Shown one piece after another: positions 27,424 to 36,884 of a stretch of DNA of 64,000 bases. The DNA lies in NCBI GenBank assembly GCA_029557915.1, contig JAKQHS010000061.1, positions 1 to 64,000 of the forward strand, given 5' to 3'. This DNA is from Bacteroidota bacterium (GTDB taxonomy: Bacteria > Bacteroidota > Bacteroidia > Chitinophagales > Saprospiraceae). The notes beneath the pieces were generated by a model, which saw only the letters and a program-made list of their open reading frames with translations, was not told the DNA's origin and searched no databases. The first letter of the stretch is position 1. Every line of letters begins with the position of its first letter. The position numbers and the translations under genes are program-made.

Positions 27424-28455
27424 TCAAGTCTTATCCTGTTTTAATCCGAGGTGCTCTAAAATCAAGTCAAACCTTTGGATATAAGTGTGCTTACCCATTA
27501 CCATTTTATTTCCAGCCCTTCGGACCTTATCCGCTTCCAGCGGGTGGTTAAAAATCCATTTTAATTGTTCCGTGATTTTATGAACCTCTGAAAAATAGAT
27601 AACATGCTTCATATTATGGAATGAACCTTCCATTTCCGGGCATGCGGAACTGAGCTGGAGTCCCCCGGCGACAGGAATTTCAAAAAATCTCATGTTGGCA
27701 GACATAAAATGGGTTTGATCCATCACATTCAGGTTTACTTTTGTAGTATTGAAAAAGGTGGCCAGGTCCTTTTCATAAAGCCCTGGTCCTTTTACTCTTT
27801 TCCTTACCTGCCTGTTTTTGCAGTCCCTTTTCCAGTAAGGTCCGTGAATCTCAATGACGAGATCCGGAAAGGCCTCGCAAATTGCGCTTAAAACCTCCTC
27901 TCTTTCCGGCCGCCACCCCCCAACAAATCCGATGTCCCGCAAAAACCCTTGGCTCCTAACTTCCATTGCATGCAAATCAGGATCTGCCGCAAGGGGAATC
28001 CAACGGACATTGAAGAAACCCAATTTATCCAAAACCGCAACACTGGATGAACTGAAAGTAGCGGTGAGATCAACCAATCGCCCATTTAAAATCGTATGGG
28101 TTTCCAGGCTAAGAGGAGGATCCGGCCAGATCCAAACCAATTTAACCTTTGGTCGCAAGGCTTTGATGCTGGCCAATGCCCCCGGCAAAACCCTGGTATT
28201 AGTAAAACATAAAATCACATCGGGTCCAAATGAAATGGCCCTGGAGACCCATTTTCTGTTCATCTTTTTGCTCCAGGCATCGACTGGTAAAAATTTGTGT
28301 ATCAATTGTCCGGCCGATCCACCTTTTAGAAAGGCTTTCTGTTCTTTCAGGGGTTCAAAGACTTCTATAACGAAGCCAGATTTTAAGGCCGCTCTATAAT
28401 ACGACCCTTCAAGGGACCCGACGCCAAACTCACCAATGATCATCATTCTCATCAT
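27424..28455 (-). CDS. CgeB-like glycosyltransferase (GT1_2 fold)
   Basis: 343 residues. It starts MIIGEFGVGSLEGSYYRAAL, has VLCFTNTR-like and LVWIWPDPP strands, then DIGFVGGWRPEREE at the inter-domain linker and NMRFFEIPVAGGLQLSS near the C-terminus. The last is the R-x-F-E-I-P-A/V-x-G-G motif of the CgeB/Glyco_trans_1_2 family. ATG at 28455, six bases from the GT2 upstream. A disrupted relative of this family lies at 31342-32370, so the locus may once have had two such enzymes. Sugar specificity is unknown. Confidence 0.8.
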   Translation of the reverse strand: MMRMMIIGEFGVGSLEGSYYRAALKSGFVIEVFEPLKEQKAFLKGGSAGQLIHKFLPVDAWSKKMNRKWVSRAISFGPDVILCFTNTRVLPGALASIKALRPKVKLVWIWPDPPLSLETHTILNGRLVDLTATFSSSSVAVLDKLGFFNVRWIPLAADPDLHAMEVRSQGFLRDIGFVGGWRPEREEVLSAICEAFPDLVIEIHGPYWKRDCKNRQVRKRVKGPGLYEKDLATFFNTTKVNLNVMDQTHFMSANMRFFEIPVAGGLQLSSACPEMEGSFHNMKHVIYFSEVHKITEQLKWIFNHPLEADKVRRAGNKMVMGKHTYIQRFDLILEHLGLKQDKT

Positions 28456-28460
28456 GCTTT

Positions 28461-29504
28461 CTATCTTCTTTTGACCATTTTATACAAAAGACTTTTGGTG
28501 CGGGTAAAAATAAACAATGGAGTCACTAGTCCAGCCAGGCTGGCCAGGCTGTACCATACCCAAAGCCGAATGGTTTGCATGCCATTCAACAACCCAATAT
28601 CCGGGCTCCGGTGAGGCACCATACCTTGCATTAGGCCTACTGCAGCAGGAAAGGCTCCATGAGTCCTGTAATCCAGTAACCAATAGGGATAGGTCAACGT
28701 ATATATTCTCCTGAATACAAGGTAAGTCCTTGCTTGGTTCAGGACGCCCGCCGCTCTTAATCCTTCTATTAAAACGTGAATCACCGAATGTAAACCGCCG
28801 TTTAACGGCTTATAATCGGTCCATTTCCTGGCAATAGTCTGCAGGTACGAGTTCCTCTCCTTTTGATTCTCCAGCACCAGGTCTTTAATGACCATCGGTT
28901 CTTTTATTGAAAACAAACGGCATCCTCGGGAAATCATCAAAACGGCCAGATATATCTGTGAATAAATACTTCCGTCCTGACTTTCCGAATTAAACCGGTC
29001 AAAACTCTCTTTTTTCCAAATCGTTCCGCCCACAAAACTGAAACAGGAATAATAATTCATGGCCACACCATAACCGCTTCCGAGTATGGCGGTTGCGGCT
29101 GCCCTTTGCACAAATTTTCGTTTAATTTCATCTTCCAGGAAATTGGAAAATCCCAATTCGGGAAAACCGTTATTTTCTATAAAATCCGCCAATTTAAGAA
29201 GAGAAAAGTCTGGATTTATGGTATCATCATTACCGATCACTATCGCATAGTGTCCGCTGGCAAGTTCTATTGATTTTCTAAAGTTGCGATCATATCCCTG
29301 GTTGGATTCGAAACGGTGATATACCAGTTTATGCCTGAAGGTTAATTGAATATCCTGAATACCCAGTTTGGTCTCATCAGACGAACAATCATCGCCTACA
29401 ATGATTTCAAGTTCAGGGTATGATTGGAGTTCAAGGGTTTTCAGGGATTTTTTTAGGTATTCAAACCTATTGAAATGAGGAATGCAAATAGAAAATTTAA
29501 TCAT
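28461..29504 (-). CDS. Family 2 glycosyltransferase
   Basis: 347 residues, GT-A fold: FSICIPHFNRFEYLKKSL at the start, IIVGDDCSSDET as the nucleotide site and IVIGNDDTINPDF at the metal site (NDD instead of DxD). The C-terminal third has a hydrophobic segment (LWVWYSLASLAGLVTPLF), so it may associate with the membrane. ATG at 29504. It follows the methyltransferase gene by 15 bases. The sugar is unknown. Confidence 0.84.
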   Translation of the reverse strand: MIKFSICIPHFNRFEYLKKSLKTLELQSYPELEIIVGDDCSSDETKLGIQDIQLTFRHKLVYHRFESNQGYDRNFRKSIELASGHYAIVIGNDDTINPDFSLLKLADFIENNGFPELGFSNFLEDEIKRKFVQRAAATAILGSGYGVAMNYYSCFSFVGGTIWKKESFDRFNSESQDGSIYSQIYLAVLMISRGCRLFSIKEPMVIKDLVLENQKERNSYLQTIARKWTDYKPLNGGLHSVIHVLIEGLRAAGVLNQARTYLVFRRIYTLTYPYWLLDYRTHGAFPAAVGLMQGMVPHRSPDIGLLNGMQTIRLWVWYSLASLAGLVTPLFIFTRTKSLLYKMVKRR

Positions 29505-29519
29505 TCTTCATTTCCTATT

Positions 29520-30185
29520 TCAAAATGGCTTAAGCGCCTCCAGGTAAACAGACAAATAGGATTCCACATTCCCTTCCACCTCTTTAATACAACTCTCCAT
29601 GTATACACTCTGGCCATACCTGCATTCTTTTAAATCCATAAAACCGGCATGAAGCAGCTTCTCTGATAAACTCCTGCTGTCGTACATATATTTATGCTGA
29701 TGGGGGTATCCTTGAATTTCGAAGATCAGTTTTTTCAAAAAATTCAATTTACCATATTGCCCTTCCCTGTGCAAATTCAATGCCCACAATAATGATTCTG
29801 AGGCCTTTGAGTTTTGATTTTCAAATTCTAAAATGTATTTTTTGCAGAGTTTAAATAAATCCGGGACAACCAATCTGATCACCCCTCCAGGCTTTAAGCA
29901 ACGAAAGCTTTCCCTTAACATTAACCGGGCGGAATCAAGGGTTAAATGTTCATACAAGTGAGAGGCATATACAATATCCACTGAATCATTTCCCCATTTC
30001 CACGTTCTGTTAAGATTCATATAGGTAAGATTATGGTTCTTATAGACTACATGCTTAAATAGAGGAACCACAATTTTTCTCAAAAAGGGACTTCTTTGAA
30101 GATTGGCATTCCAGGAGGAATCAGTATTAATCCACCCCGCAGGTCTTACATGACCACATCCCAGGTTTATTTTGATCAGGTCCAT
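29520..30185 (-). CDS. Class I SAM-dependent methyltransferase
   Basis: 221 residues with INLGCGHVRPAGWINTD (motif I variant common in Methyltransf_11-type glycan-locus enzymes), VDIVYASHLYEHL (motif II/IV) and LKPGGVIRLVVPDL (motif V/VI). A methyltransferase of this type could modify a sugar or cap a chain. It is 11 bases downstream of the GT at 30197 and shares its orientation. ATG at 30185. Confidence 0.84.
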   Translation of the reverse strand: MDLIKINLGCGHVRPAGWINTDSSWNANLQRSPFLRKIVVPLFKHVVYKNHNLTYMNLNRTWKWGNDSVDIVYASHLYEHLTLDSARLMLRESFRCLKPGGVIRLVVPDLFKLCKKYILEFENQNSKASESLLWALNLHREGQYGKLNFLKKLIFEIQGYPHQHKYMYDSRSLSEKLLHAGFMDLKECRYGQSVYMESCIKEVEGNVESYLSVYLEALKPF

Positions 30186-30196
30186 GGTACCGTCTT

Positions 30197-31345
30197 CTAT
30201 GGGGTTATGCGTAATGCATTCTTTTCATTCAATAGCTCCCGAATCAGAGGTTCATAGGTATTTTCGCAAATAAACTCGTTCTTCCGGTATTCTAAGCCGG
30301 AGCGGTCCACCATTGCAGACAAGGATATCCTTTCCAGTTTCTCAAAATCCACAGAACTGATTTTCGGATAAGTCCCCTTGGTAGATAATGTATCCGAGGT
30401 AACCATCTGCTTGGGAAACCATACGTCAAGACCACATACATGATATTCAAAAAGTTTATTGGGAATATTATATGTGTAATTGGGTATATGCCCCTTATAC
30501 AGCACTAAACCGATTCTATACTTTGGAAGAATGTCAGGAAGTTGATCATATTTGACAAAACCCTTAAAATGAATATTCCGGGGAACAACAGAATCCAGAT
30601 ATTGAATGATCTCGGGGGAGTAATTATCGCTATAAATATCCCAATAACACTCAGAAGGTCTCGAAGAAATAAAGTTAGCCATCTCCTTGAAATACATGGT
30701 TTCAGAACTGAGCGCTCCAACATACACAAATCCAATCCTGTTTAACCCATCCTTGATGGTCACAGGGCCTGTCTTCGCCCACGACGCAGGCGGGTAATTG
30801 GGCAGTATATAAGTTTTTGTTGGCGCATCCTTTCCCAAATCTTTTATAAAAAGTCGCATCCGGTCTTCATTGGTATGCGAAACCCAATATGATTTCTTAT
30901 ATAAATGTTTTTCCAACCGGTGTAGCCACCGGTTAAAAATCGGGCCCGAAGAATATTCCCCAGGACTGATGTATTCATGATAGTGAATAAATATCCTGCA
31001 GGAGGAATTCAGCCATCTATTATAAAAATAAGGAGCAGCCGCTGATACCGTTTCATAATATAACAAAGCCGAAGGTTTCACCTTTGACAACCGAAGAAAG
31101 GCACAAATGAAAAACCTTAGATATAAGAACAATCGTGAAGTCCTGCTCATGTCACTTTGCCATTTCGCCTCACGGTGAATATTAACATTTGGAATATACA
31201 TTTTTTGTTTTCCGTTCCCAGCATCAGTAGTGATCAAATGAATTTCAACATGTTGCATATGGGTTGCAGCAAGTAGTCTTGTGAGATTAAAAGCGGGTGG
31301 GTATTTCTCCACCGGCTGAAAATGGAGGATACAAAGTTTCTTCAA
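30197..31345 (-). CDS. Glycosyltransferase (GT-B, family 4-like)
   Basis: 382 residues. CILHFQPVEKYPPAFNLTRLL at the N-terminus (given here as its first and last residues CILHF and NLTRLL), IHYHEYISPGEYSSG in the acceptor domain, RIGFVYVGALSSETMYFKEM in the linker, and YNIPNKLFEYHVCGLDVWFP as the donor-site motif (N-K-x-F-E-Y). This GT-B group usually transfers hexoses, amino sugars or deoxy sugars; which one is not visible. Its start overlaps the end of the disrupted CgeB-like gene by 4 bases, so before that gene decayed they were coupled. Composition becomes AT-rich from here on. Confidence 0.8.
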   Translation of the reverse strand: MKKLCILHFQPVEKYPPAFNLTRLLAATHMQHVEIHLITTDAGNGKQKMYIPNVNIHREAKWQSDMSRTSRLFLYLRFFICAFLRLSKVKPSALLYYETVSAAAPYFYNRWLNSSCRIFIHYHEYISPGEYSSGPIFNRWLHRLEKHLYKKSYWVSHTNEDRMRLFIKDLGKDAPTKTYILPNYPPASWAKTGPVTIKDGLNRIGFVYVGALSSETMYFKEMANFISSRPSECYWDIYSDNYSPEIIQYLDSVVPRNIHFKGFVKYDQLPDILPKYRIGLVLYKGHIPNYTYNIPNKLFEYHVCGLDVWFPKQMVTSDTLSTKGTYPKISSVDFEKLERISLSAMVDRSGLEYRKNEFICENTYEPLIRELLNEKNALRITP

Positions 31346-32370
31346 ATCCGAAATTCGTTGATATCGCTTAAGAACTTCCTTGTTCTGCTAAAATAATCAT
31401 ATCTTTTGCTCAAGGAGAGTCTTCGGGCTCTGCGACCCAGATCTAAAGCGGCCTGGAGTGTCATATTCAAAATGACATTTACCTGTTTGAGGCAGATTTC
31501 GGTATCGGTGAATAGAGTGACCAAGTTGTCGTTGCCGAAATACTCTCTGTGATCAATCCGGATAAAGACCAATACCTCCCTCCGCCGGAATTTCGAAGGA
31601 ACACATATTGTGCGATGTTGGATTGTATGGGCGCATTAAACTCAATTGAACCCTATATCTATAGAATGCTTTCCAGAACTCCTCTCCATACACTGGAGGA
31701 TGCACAGTGATTACTTGATGGTGAGTATGGCGGTCTCAGTGGTTACCATAAACATGCAAAGGTATTGAATCGGCGACTTTTTCCAGAAAATGCACCAGAT
31801 ACTTGTCAGGATTACCAATGAAGCAGGGTTTGAGCACTTCCTCCTGTTTGGTACATCGCTCATACGAGGTTGATGATAATTCAAAGCCAAACGGAAATAT
31901 AAAACAAGGCAGTTTAAACTGGTACAAGATGGTTTTCTGAACACCGCGGTCATAAGTATAATTGATATCATACAGGCTGATCGACCGGGTCACATTTATA
32001 TTTCCACAACCCCTGCTACTGAAATAAAAAGTATTGTCTGGATTGTAATTCACTAGTATAATTCCCTGCTTTATTAGTTGTCTCAAAGTAGAAGGCAACA
32101 ATTCCATTCTTTTAAATACCCAGATCAGATCTGGCTTATCCATTTCGACTAGTTTGTATATATCATCATTAATGGCGTAGATATTTTTTGAAAGTCCAGA
32201 TCTGTATTGGAGTTTATTAAAAAGACTTTCATTGAAGTAATAATAAAATATATCCTCGGCTGTGAATAATTCTGTTTCGATCCCAAAACTATTAAGATGT
32301 TTTTTGTAGATCCTCTCTCCAATGACCATACTTGAATGGTTCCTATAATTAATATTTTTATAATTTTCAC
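31342..32370 (-). pseudogene. Disrupted CgeB-like glycosyltransferase
   Basis: Three reading-frame pieces together resemble one CgeB-family GT. A GTG-initiated start (32370) reads KIIKILIIGTIQVWSLER; then a frame change near 32315, apparently an extra AG in GGAGAGAGG, leads into IYKKHLNSFGIETELF. That frame runs to VYGNH, meets an in-frame TGA at 31736-31738, and continues without shift as HHQVITVHPPVYGEEFWKA and MCSFEIPAEGG. A second frame change near 31560-31575 leads to DHREYFGNDNLVTLFTD and the C-terminus. Three independent lesions make a functional protein unlikely; sequencing error is the alternative. Confidence 0.8.
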
Positions 32371-32420
32371 TAGAAATAATTGATTGTTATTGAATTGAAC
32401 TTAAACTCATTATTTAACAA

Positions 32421-33017
32421 CTAAAATCTCAATTTAATAAATTGACAAGGGTTGCCTGCATAAATACCATCTTTTCTTAAAGCACCCTTAACCACGCTAT
32501 TAGCACCAATTACTACTCCGTCTTCAATAATAGTACCCGGCAATATTAAGCAGCCTCTCCCTATCCACACATTATTACCTATGCTGATAGGATCAGAAGT
32601 ATCCCCTGCAATCTTCATTGGAACATCTTTACGGTCGTAACGATGAGTGGTGTCACGAATAGATGTATACTCGCCAATCTGAACGTCATTTCCAATTTTT
32701 ATTTTAGAATTTACTGCTATCACTACTCCATAAGAGAATAAACAATTATCCCCAACCACTAATTCACTTTCTGATCCAAACTCAATAATAACATTGTCAT
32801 AAATATTTACATTCATCCCACAAAAAACCCTATTTGAAAGTCCATGAATTATAACATTTCTTCCTATTATAACAGTTGAATTATTAAAAAATAACCTACT
32901 ACGTAAAACTCTGCCAATAGGAAATGTCAGCTTTTTATTTAAATAAAACAGGATTTTCCTTGTAAGTCCTTTACCTTTGTGCTTCTTATAAAATTCTATC
33001 GATTTTTTTATTAACAT
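32421..33017 (-). CDS. Hexapeptide-repeat acyltransferase (sugar O-acetyltransferase-like)
   Basis: 198 residues forming a left-handed beta-helix. Hexapeptide turns include VIIGRNVIIHG, VVGDNCLFSYGVVIAV, IKIGNDVQIGEY, PISIGNNVWIGRGCLILPG and GVVIGANSVVKG, ending with the conserved YAGNPCQFIK. This is the maltose/galactoside O-acetyltransferase type, so it probably acetylates a sugar hydroxyl with acetyl-CoA. The active-site His may be in the DTTHRY loop. ATG at 33017. It sits within the AT-rich block, downstream of the GT2 at 33024 by 6 bases. Confidence 0.86.
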   Translation of the reverse strand: MLIKKSIEFYKKHKGKGLTRKILFYLNKKLTFPIGRVLRSRLFFNNSTVIIGRNVIIHGLSNRVFCGMNVNIYDNVIIEFGSESELVVGDNCLFSYGVVIAVNSKIKIGNDVQIGEYTSIRDTTHRYDRKDVPMKIAGDTSDPISIGNNVWIGRGCLILPGTIIEDGVVIGANSVVKGALRKDGIYAGNPCQFIKLRF

Positions 33018-33023
33018 TATTTC

Positions 33024-33941
33024 TTATACAAGTGGATTTTCACCCGAATAATTTCTAAAATAATCTCGCTTTTGAGGCCTTAATATTGATTTGAAATATT
33101 TTATAGGAATAGGATGAATCTTCAAAAGTGAAATTACCTTTGAAAATTTAAAGGTAATCAAAAGTTTAAGGACAAAACGAGAATAACTTCCATAAAGATT
33201 ATTGAGTGCAATTTCTTTCTGTTCATTATTAAGAGGATTATTTTTGTTAGCTAAAAGAGGTACTAAATACTTATAACTATCTATGATAAAAAGGTCAGTA
33301 TTTTGGATAAGTTTTTCAGATGCTTGCCCCTTTCTCCTTCGCCACCAGCTCAATCCATCTTGAATAATGATTGACGGATAAAGCATCCCAATTTTATATT
33401 GAATATATGCATCCCCCATCTTTATTTGCATATTGTCAAAACATCCTGTTTCAATAATGGCGGATTTCTTGAACAGAACCTTGGTGAAATTTCTGCCAAT
33501 TATAGAATTATCGAGATATTCAAATTGATAAAACTGTAGTGGATATATTTTAAAAGGATAACGTATTCTTTCGTCCCAAGGTCTTGCTATGATCATACCG
33601 CAATCTTCATTATTAGTGACATGCCTAACAAATATTTCAAGGCCATAATCATACAAAATATCATCAGCATCTATAAAAATTAACCACTGCCCCTTTGATA
33701 ATGAAATTGCATTGTTCCGGTTTGCATTTTCGCCTATATTAACTTCATTTTTTATCTTTAGAATTCTTGTATCATTATACTCTGAAATTATTTCCCAGGT
33801 ATTATCAGTAGAGTTATCATCACATATGATTAATTCAAAATCTACATATGATTGATTTAAAATACTTTGTATTGAATCCTTAATAAAACGTGCAGAATTA
33901 TAAGAAACCATTAATACAGAAATTACAGGTATAGTCTTCAA
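33024..33941 (-). CDS. Family 2 glycosyltransferase
   Basis: 305 residues, GT-A fold: VISVLMVSYNSARFIKDSI, LIICDDNSTDNTWEII (nucleotide binding) and WLIFIDADDILYDYG (D-x-D metal site). Start is TTG at 33941, since the first ATG would remove the first beta strand. The gene is strongly AT-rich, like its neighbours between about 31.3 and 39.1 kb. Donor and acceptor are unknown. Confidence 0.85.
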   Translation of the reverse strand: MKTIPVISVLMVSYNSARFIKDSIQSILNQSYVDFELIICDDNSTDNTWEIISEYNDTRILKIKNEVNIGENANRNNAISLSKGQWLIFIDADDILYDYGLEIFVRHVTNNEDCGMIIARPWDERIRYPFKIYPLQFYQFEYLDNSIIGRNFTKVLFKKSAIIETGCFDNMQIKMGDAYIQYKIGMLYPSIIIQDGLSWWRRRKGQASEKLIQNTDLFIIDSYKYLVPLLANKNNPLNNEQKEIALNNLYGSYSRFVLKLLITFKFSKVISLLKIHPIPIKYFKSILRPQKRDYFRNYSGENPLV

Positions 33942-33964
33942 AATAAATTATAATAATTTGTAGT

Positions 33965-34885
33965 TTATTTTTTCTGCAGCCACAAACTACCTCCGGAATT
34001 TTTATAACATAAAGGCATTTCTCTAAATGCTTCTGGGTGATGAGTATGTAAATAATGGGCAAACAATTTTATCTTATATTCCGCATTATTCATAAGGAAA
34101 GCATGAATTAAATATATTTCATTCCAATTGAAGCCTCCATACACCCATTCTTTAGGGTATTCGAATGGATAAAATATGTCATGAAAATGTATCAATACAC
34201 CGGAATGTAATTTAGGAAGAATTTCAAAAAGTACGAAGTTGACATCACTCCCTGTTTTTGAAATATGAGAGCCATCAATAAACAGTATATCATTCTCCTT
34301 CAATTGTTCAAAGTATGATTCATCTACTGATTGAATCCCGTCAACTATAATTTCCGTATTTTTCTTATCTTCTTCAGATATCAGTGAATATAGGCGCTCA
34401 GGATACGGTTCTATAAAGCTTAGCTTTATTGATTTCTCAAAATAAATGCTATTAACATCAAGAAATAGAGCAGATGTAAAACCAGACCCGGCTTCAATTA
34501 AACGCCTAGGTTTAAAATGCCTTATAAATGAGTAAAGCATTATACCGTCTGTGTATGAGAAAAGATCGTTTTCAAAATAATATCTTCTATTCTTCTGCTT
34601 TATAGCACTAAACGGAATCCCCTGATAATACTTACCAAATTCATTTAGTAGCAAAAGTTGTTCTTCAGAATCTAAATTTATTCCCGGTATAACCTCAACT
34701 GATTTATTTTTCCAAATTTGAATTTCGTTCCTTTTTATGTCATCCATATTCACTATTGGCGAATAATAATGGCCTGGTTCATAACAGGAATTTTTATAAT
34801 AGTCGGATCTGAATTTATAAAGCGTTTTTATATATGGGAAACGGTTTAATAATCCTGCTAACTTGCTTTTAATATTATTCATCAT
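33965..34885 (-). CDS. Class I SAM-dependent methyltransferase (Methyltransf_24-like)
   Basis: 306 residues. RRLIEAGSGFTSALFLD is motif I, LSFIEPYPERLYSLI the acidic loop, and DILFIDGSHISKTGSDVNF the family signature with FHDIFYPFEYP following. This group methylates small molecules or sugars in exopolysaccharide clusters. ATG at 34885. Its start overlaps the stop of the GT4 at 34882 by 4 bases, so the two are translationally coupled. Confidence 0.83.
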   Translation of the reverse strand: MMNNIKSKLAGLLNRFPYIKTLYKFRSDYYKNSCYEPGHYYSPIVNMDDIKRNEIQIWKNKSVEVIPGINLDSEEQLLLLNEFGKYYQGIPFSAIKQKNRRYYFENDLFSYTDGIMLYSFIRHFKPRRLIEAGSGFTSALFLDVNSIYFEKSIKLSFIEPYPERLYSLISEEDKKNTEIIVDGIQSVDESYFEQLKENDILFIDGSHISKTGSDVNFVLFEILPKLHSGVLIHFHDIFYPFEYPKEWVYGGFNWNEIYLIHAFLMNNAEYKIKLFAHYLHTHHPEAFREMPLCYKNSGGSLWLQKK

Positions 34886-36012
34886 GCATTTAAAACTCTA
34901 TGAATCTGTTGAAAATAATCTGTTGCATTGAAGGTCTCTTCAGCAAAAAGTTTTGCTCGCTTCACTATTTCATTCTTCATATCACTGTTGGTAACAAGAG
35001 CCAGTATCTTTGCACTTAGATCTGACGCATCATTTTTCATAAAAAGTAACCCGGTATATCCATCCTGTATAATATTTTTAGTTTCGCCTGAATTACAACC
35101 AACCACCGGTATACCTACTTTCATGAATTCAATTGTTACTCTTCCAAATGCTTCAAATTCTGAACACATTAAACCAATAGCATTGCTTGCAATATGTTGA
35201 AAAGGATGGATTGCGAAAGACTTGAATTCGACTGCTGTGATAGAATTTGAATCAATGTAATTTGTGATCAATTCAAAATAATCTTTATCAGATACTGATC
35301 CAATTATAGTAAGTCGGGATATATAATTTTTCTTCAGTAAAATTTGATGAGCCTTTATAGCCATAAGCTGCCCCTTTCCAGATTGTATCTGGCCTATCAC
35401 ATATAGATTTATTACCCGCGGATCTAAATTATTCTCTTGAGCTAAAGTTATCGAAGGTTTTGGGACATTCATATTTATAACCTGAAGTTTTTCCTCCTTA
35501 ATAAATGTCCCAAATTTACTTTTTACAAACTTGGAATTTACGAATATCTTTTTGCTTGTATGCGAAATCACTATCGTTGAGAATTTCCATCCATAGTCGA
35601 ATTTCAGTCCATGATCTTCATCTAATAATTCATGTAGAAACCAATAGTGTTTCTTACCAAGGATTTTTGAGGCCAATGCGGCAGCAGCAACAGTTGAAGT
35701 ATTTGAAATTATAAACGCTGGTTCAATTTTTAAAATGTACAGACAGAACTTTAAAATAGCATATAACTGGCTAAATGTTTTTCGAATAATTTTATAATAA
35801 CTAATTTTTTCATAAGAAAAGTGTAACCACCATGGATAAGAAACAAAAATCAATTTACATCCAAGTTCATTAAACATTTGGAAATTTTCTCCTTTGGACG
35901 GCAATGTTATTATTACCTCATATTGCTTCATTAGGCCAGATGCTAATTCATATAAACATCTTTCTGCCCCACCAAGTTTTTGGCTATGAGAAACTAACAG
36001 AATTTTCTTCAT
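34882..36012 (-). CDS. Family 4 glycosyltransferase
   Basis: 376 residues. LLVSHSQKLGGAERCLYELA at the N-terminus is a textbook GT4 opening (GGAER). YVIGQIQSGKGQLMAIKA is the linker, and EAFGRVTIEFMKVGIPVVGC is the donor-phosphate motif with Glu spacing retained. ATG at 36012, overlapping the GT2 upstream by 4 bases. AT-rich like its neighbours. Confidence 0.88.
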   Translation of the reverse strand: MKKILLVSHSQKLGGAERCLYELASGLMKQYEVIITLPSKGENFQMFNELGCKLIFVSYPWWLHFSYEKISYYKIIRKTFSQLYAILKFCLYILKIEPAFIISNTSTVAAAALASKILGKKHYWFLHELLDEDHGLKFDYGWKFSTIVISHTSKKIFVNSKFVKSKFGTFIKEEKLQVINMNVPKPSITLAQENNLDPRVINLYVIGQIQSGKGQLMAIKAHQILLKKNYISRLTIIGSVSDKDYFELITNYIDSNSITAVEFKSFAIHPFQHIASNAIGLMCSEFEAFGRVTIEFMKVGIPVVGCNSGETKNIIQDGYTGLLFMKNDASDLSAKILALVTNSDMKNEIVKRAKLFAEETFNATDYFQQIHRVLNA

Positions 36013-36884
36013 CTAAAAATAAACTTCCATCTACTCCTGAGTTTTAAATTTTGTCTTATTGTTGACTCTAATTTTGTAAGGCAAAATCTATCTCTTAAAA
36101 TCAGCCATACCCTGAAGGAAAGTAATTTAGATTGAATAAATTTCAATTTCCTAAATGCCCCTTTCCTTTTTATAATCATGTTAAAAGCTACATTTCTAAC
36201 AATCAGGTATGGGTTCTTCTTTTTTTGATTTCTATTGTAATATTCTGCTAATTTTTGTGTGTCAGAGGAGATACCTTCTAGATTATAATAGAAAAAGGTG
36301 TCACCTAATATTTTTACTTTGCCAGAGCAGACAACCTGACTGCTCCAGAATAAATCAGCGCCAAAGATGTCGGGATAAATGAAATGCTTTACTTCCGCAG
36401 TTTTCATTACCCCATATAAAATAATATTGCTGTTAACCTTTCTGAAATAGTTTATTACTCTTTTTGAAGGATTATCATCTTCAAGGTTAAGAAATTCATG
36501 TCTGTCTAAAATACCATTTCCATCAAAGAACCTAGTAGTTCCTGTTACTAGAGCATATTCGTTATTTTCTTCTAAAAATGTTATTGTTTTTTCCAAATAA
36601 TCTTCAGAAAGATAATCATCATCGCAAAGCCAGATGAAGTATTTTGTAGTACAAGTTAACATTGTTGCGACAAAATTATTTGTCATTCCAATCCTTGGTC
36701 TTCTGATATATGTTATTCGGCTGTCGTCTGAATATTTACTATTAACAATATTTTCAACATCGTTGTTACTACTGTCGTCTGAAATAATTAAACTAAAACT
36801 TTTAAAGTTTTGATTGAGAACTGAATTAATTGCCCGGGAAATAAATTGTGGCTTATTGTATGCTAATAATCCGATTGTTATCAT
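36009..36884 (-). CDS. Family 2 glycosyltransferase
   Basis: 291 residues, GT-A fold: ITIGLLAYNKPQFISRAI, FSLIISDDSSNNDVENI and YFIWLCDDDYLSEDYL (DDD metal site). The C-terminus is basic and AT-rich in codon use. ATG at 36884, sharing the TAATG junction with the GT17-like gene upstream. Probably one step of the same repeat-unit assembly; the sugar is unknown. Confidence 0.85.
   Translation of the reverse strand: MITIGLLAYNKPQFISRAINSVLNQNFKSFSLIISDDSSNNDVENIVNSKYSDDSRITYIRRPRIGMTNNFVATMLTCTTKYFIWLCDDDYLSEDYLEKTITFLEENNEYALVTGTTRFFDGNGILDRHEFLNLEDDNPSKRVINYFRKVNSNIILYGVMKTAEVKHFIYPDIFGADLFWSSQVVCSGKVKILGDTFFYYNLEGISSDTQKLAEYYNRNQKKKNPYLIVRNVAFNMIIKRKGAFRKLKFIQSKLLSFRVWLILRDRFCLTKLESTIRQNLKLRSRWKFIFR

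Noticed and set aside
31736-31738. In-frame TGA in the CgeB-like gene as recoded Trp or Sec
   Set aside because: Two further frameshifts disrupt the same gene and all other genes end normally with TGA, so nonsense mutation is simpler.
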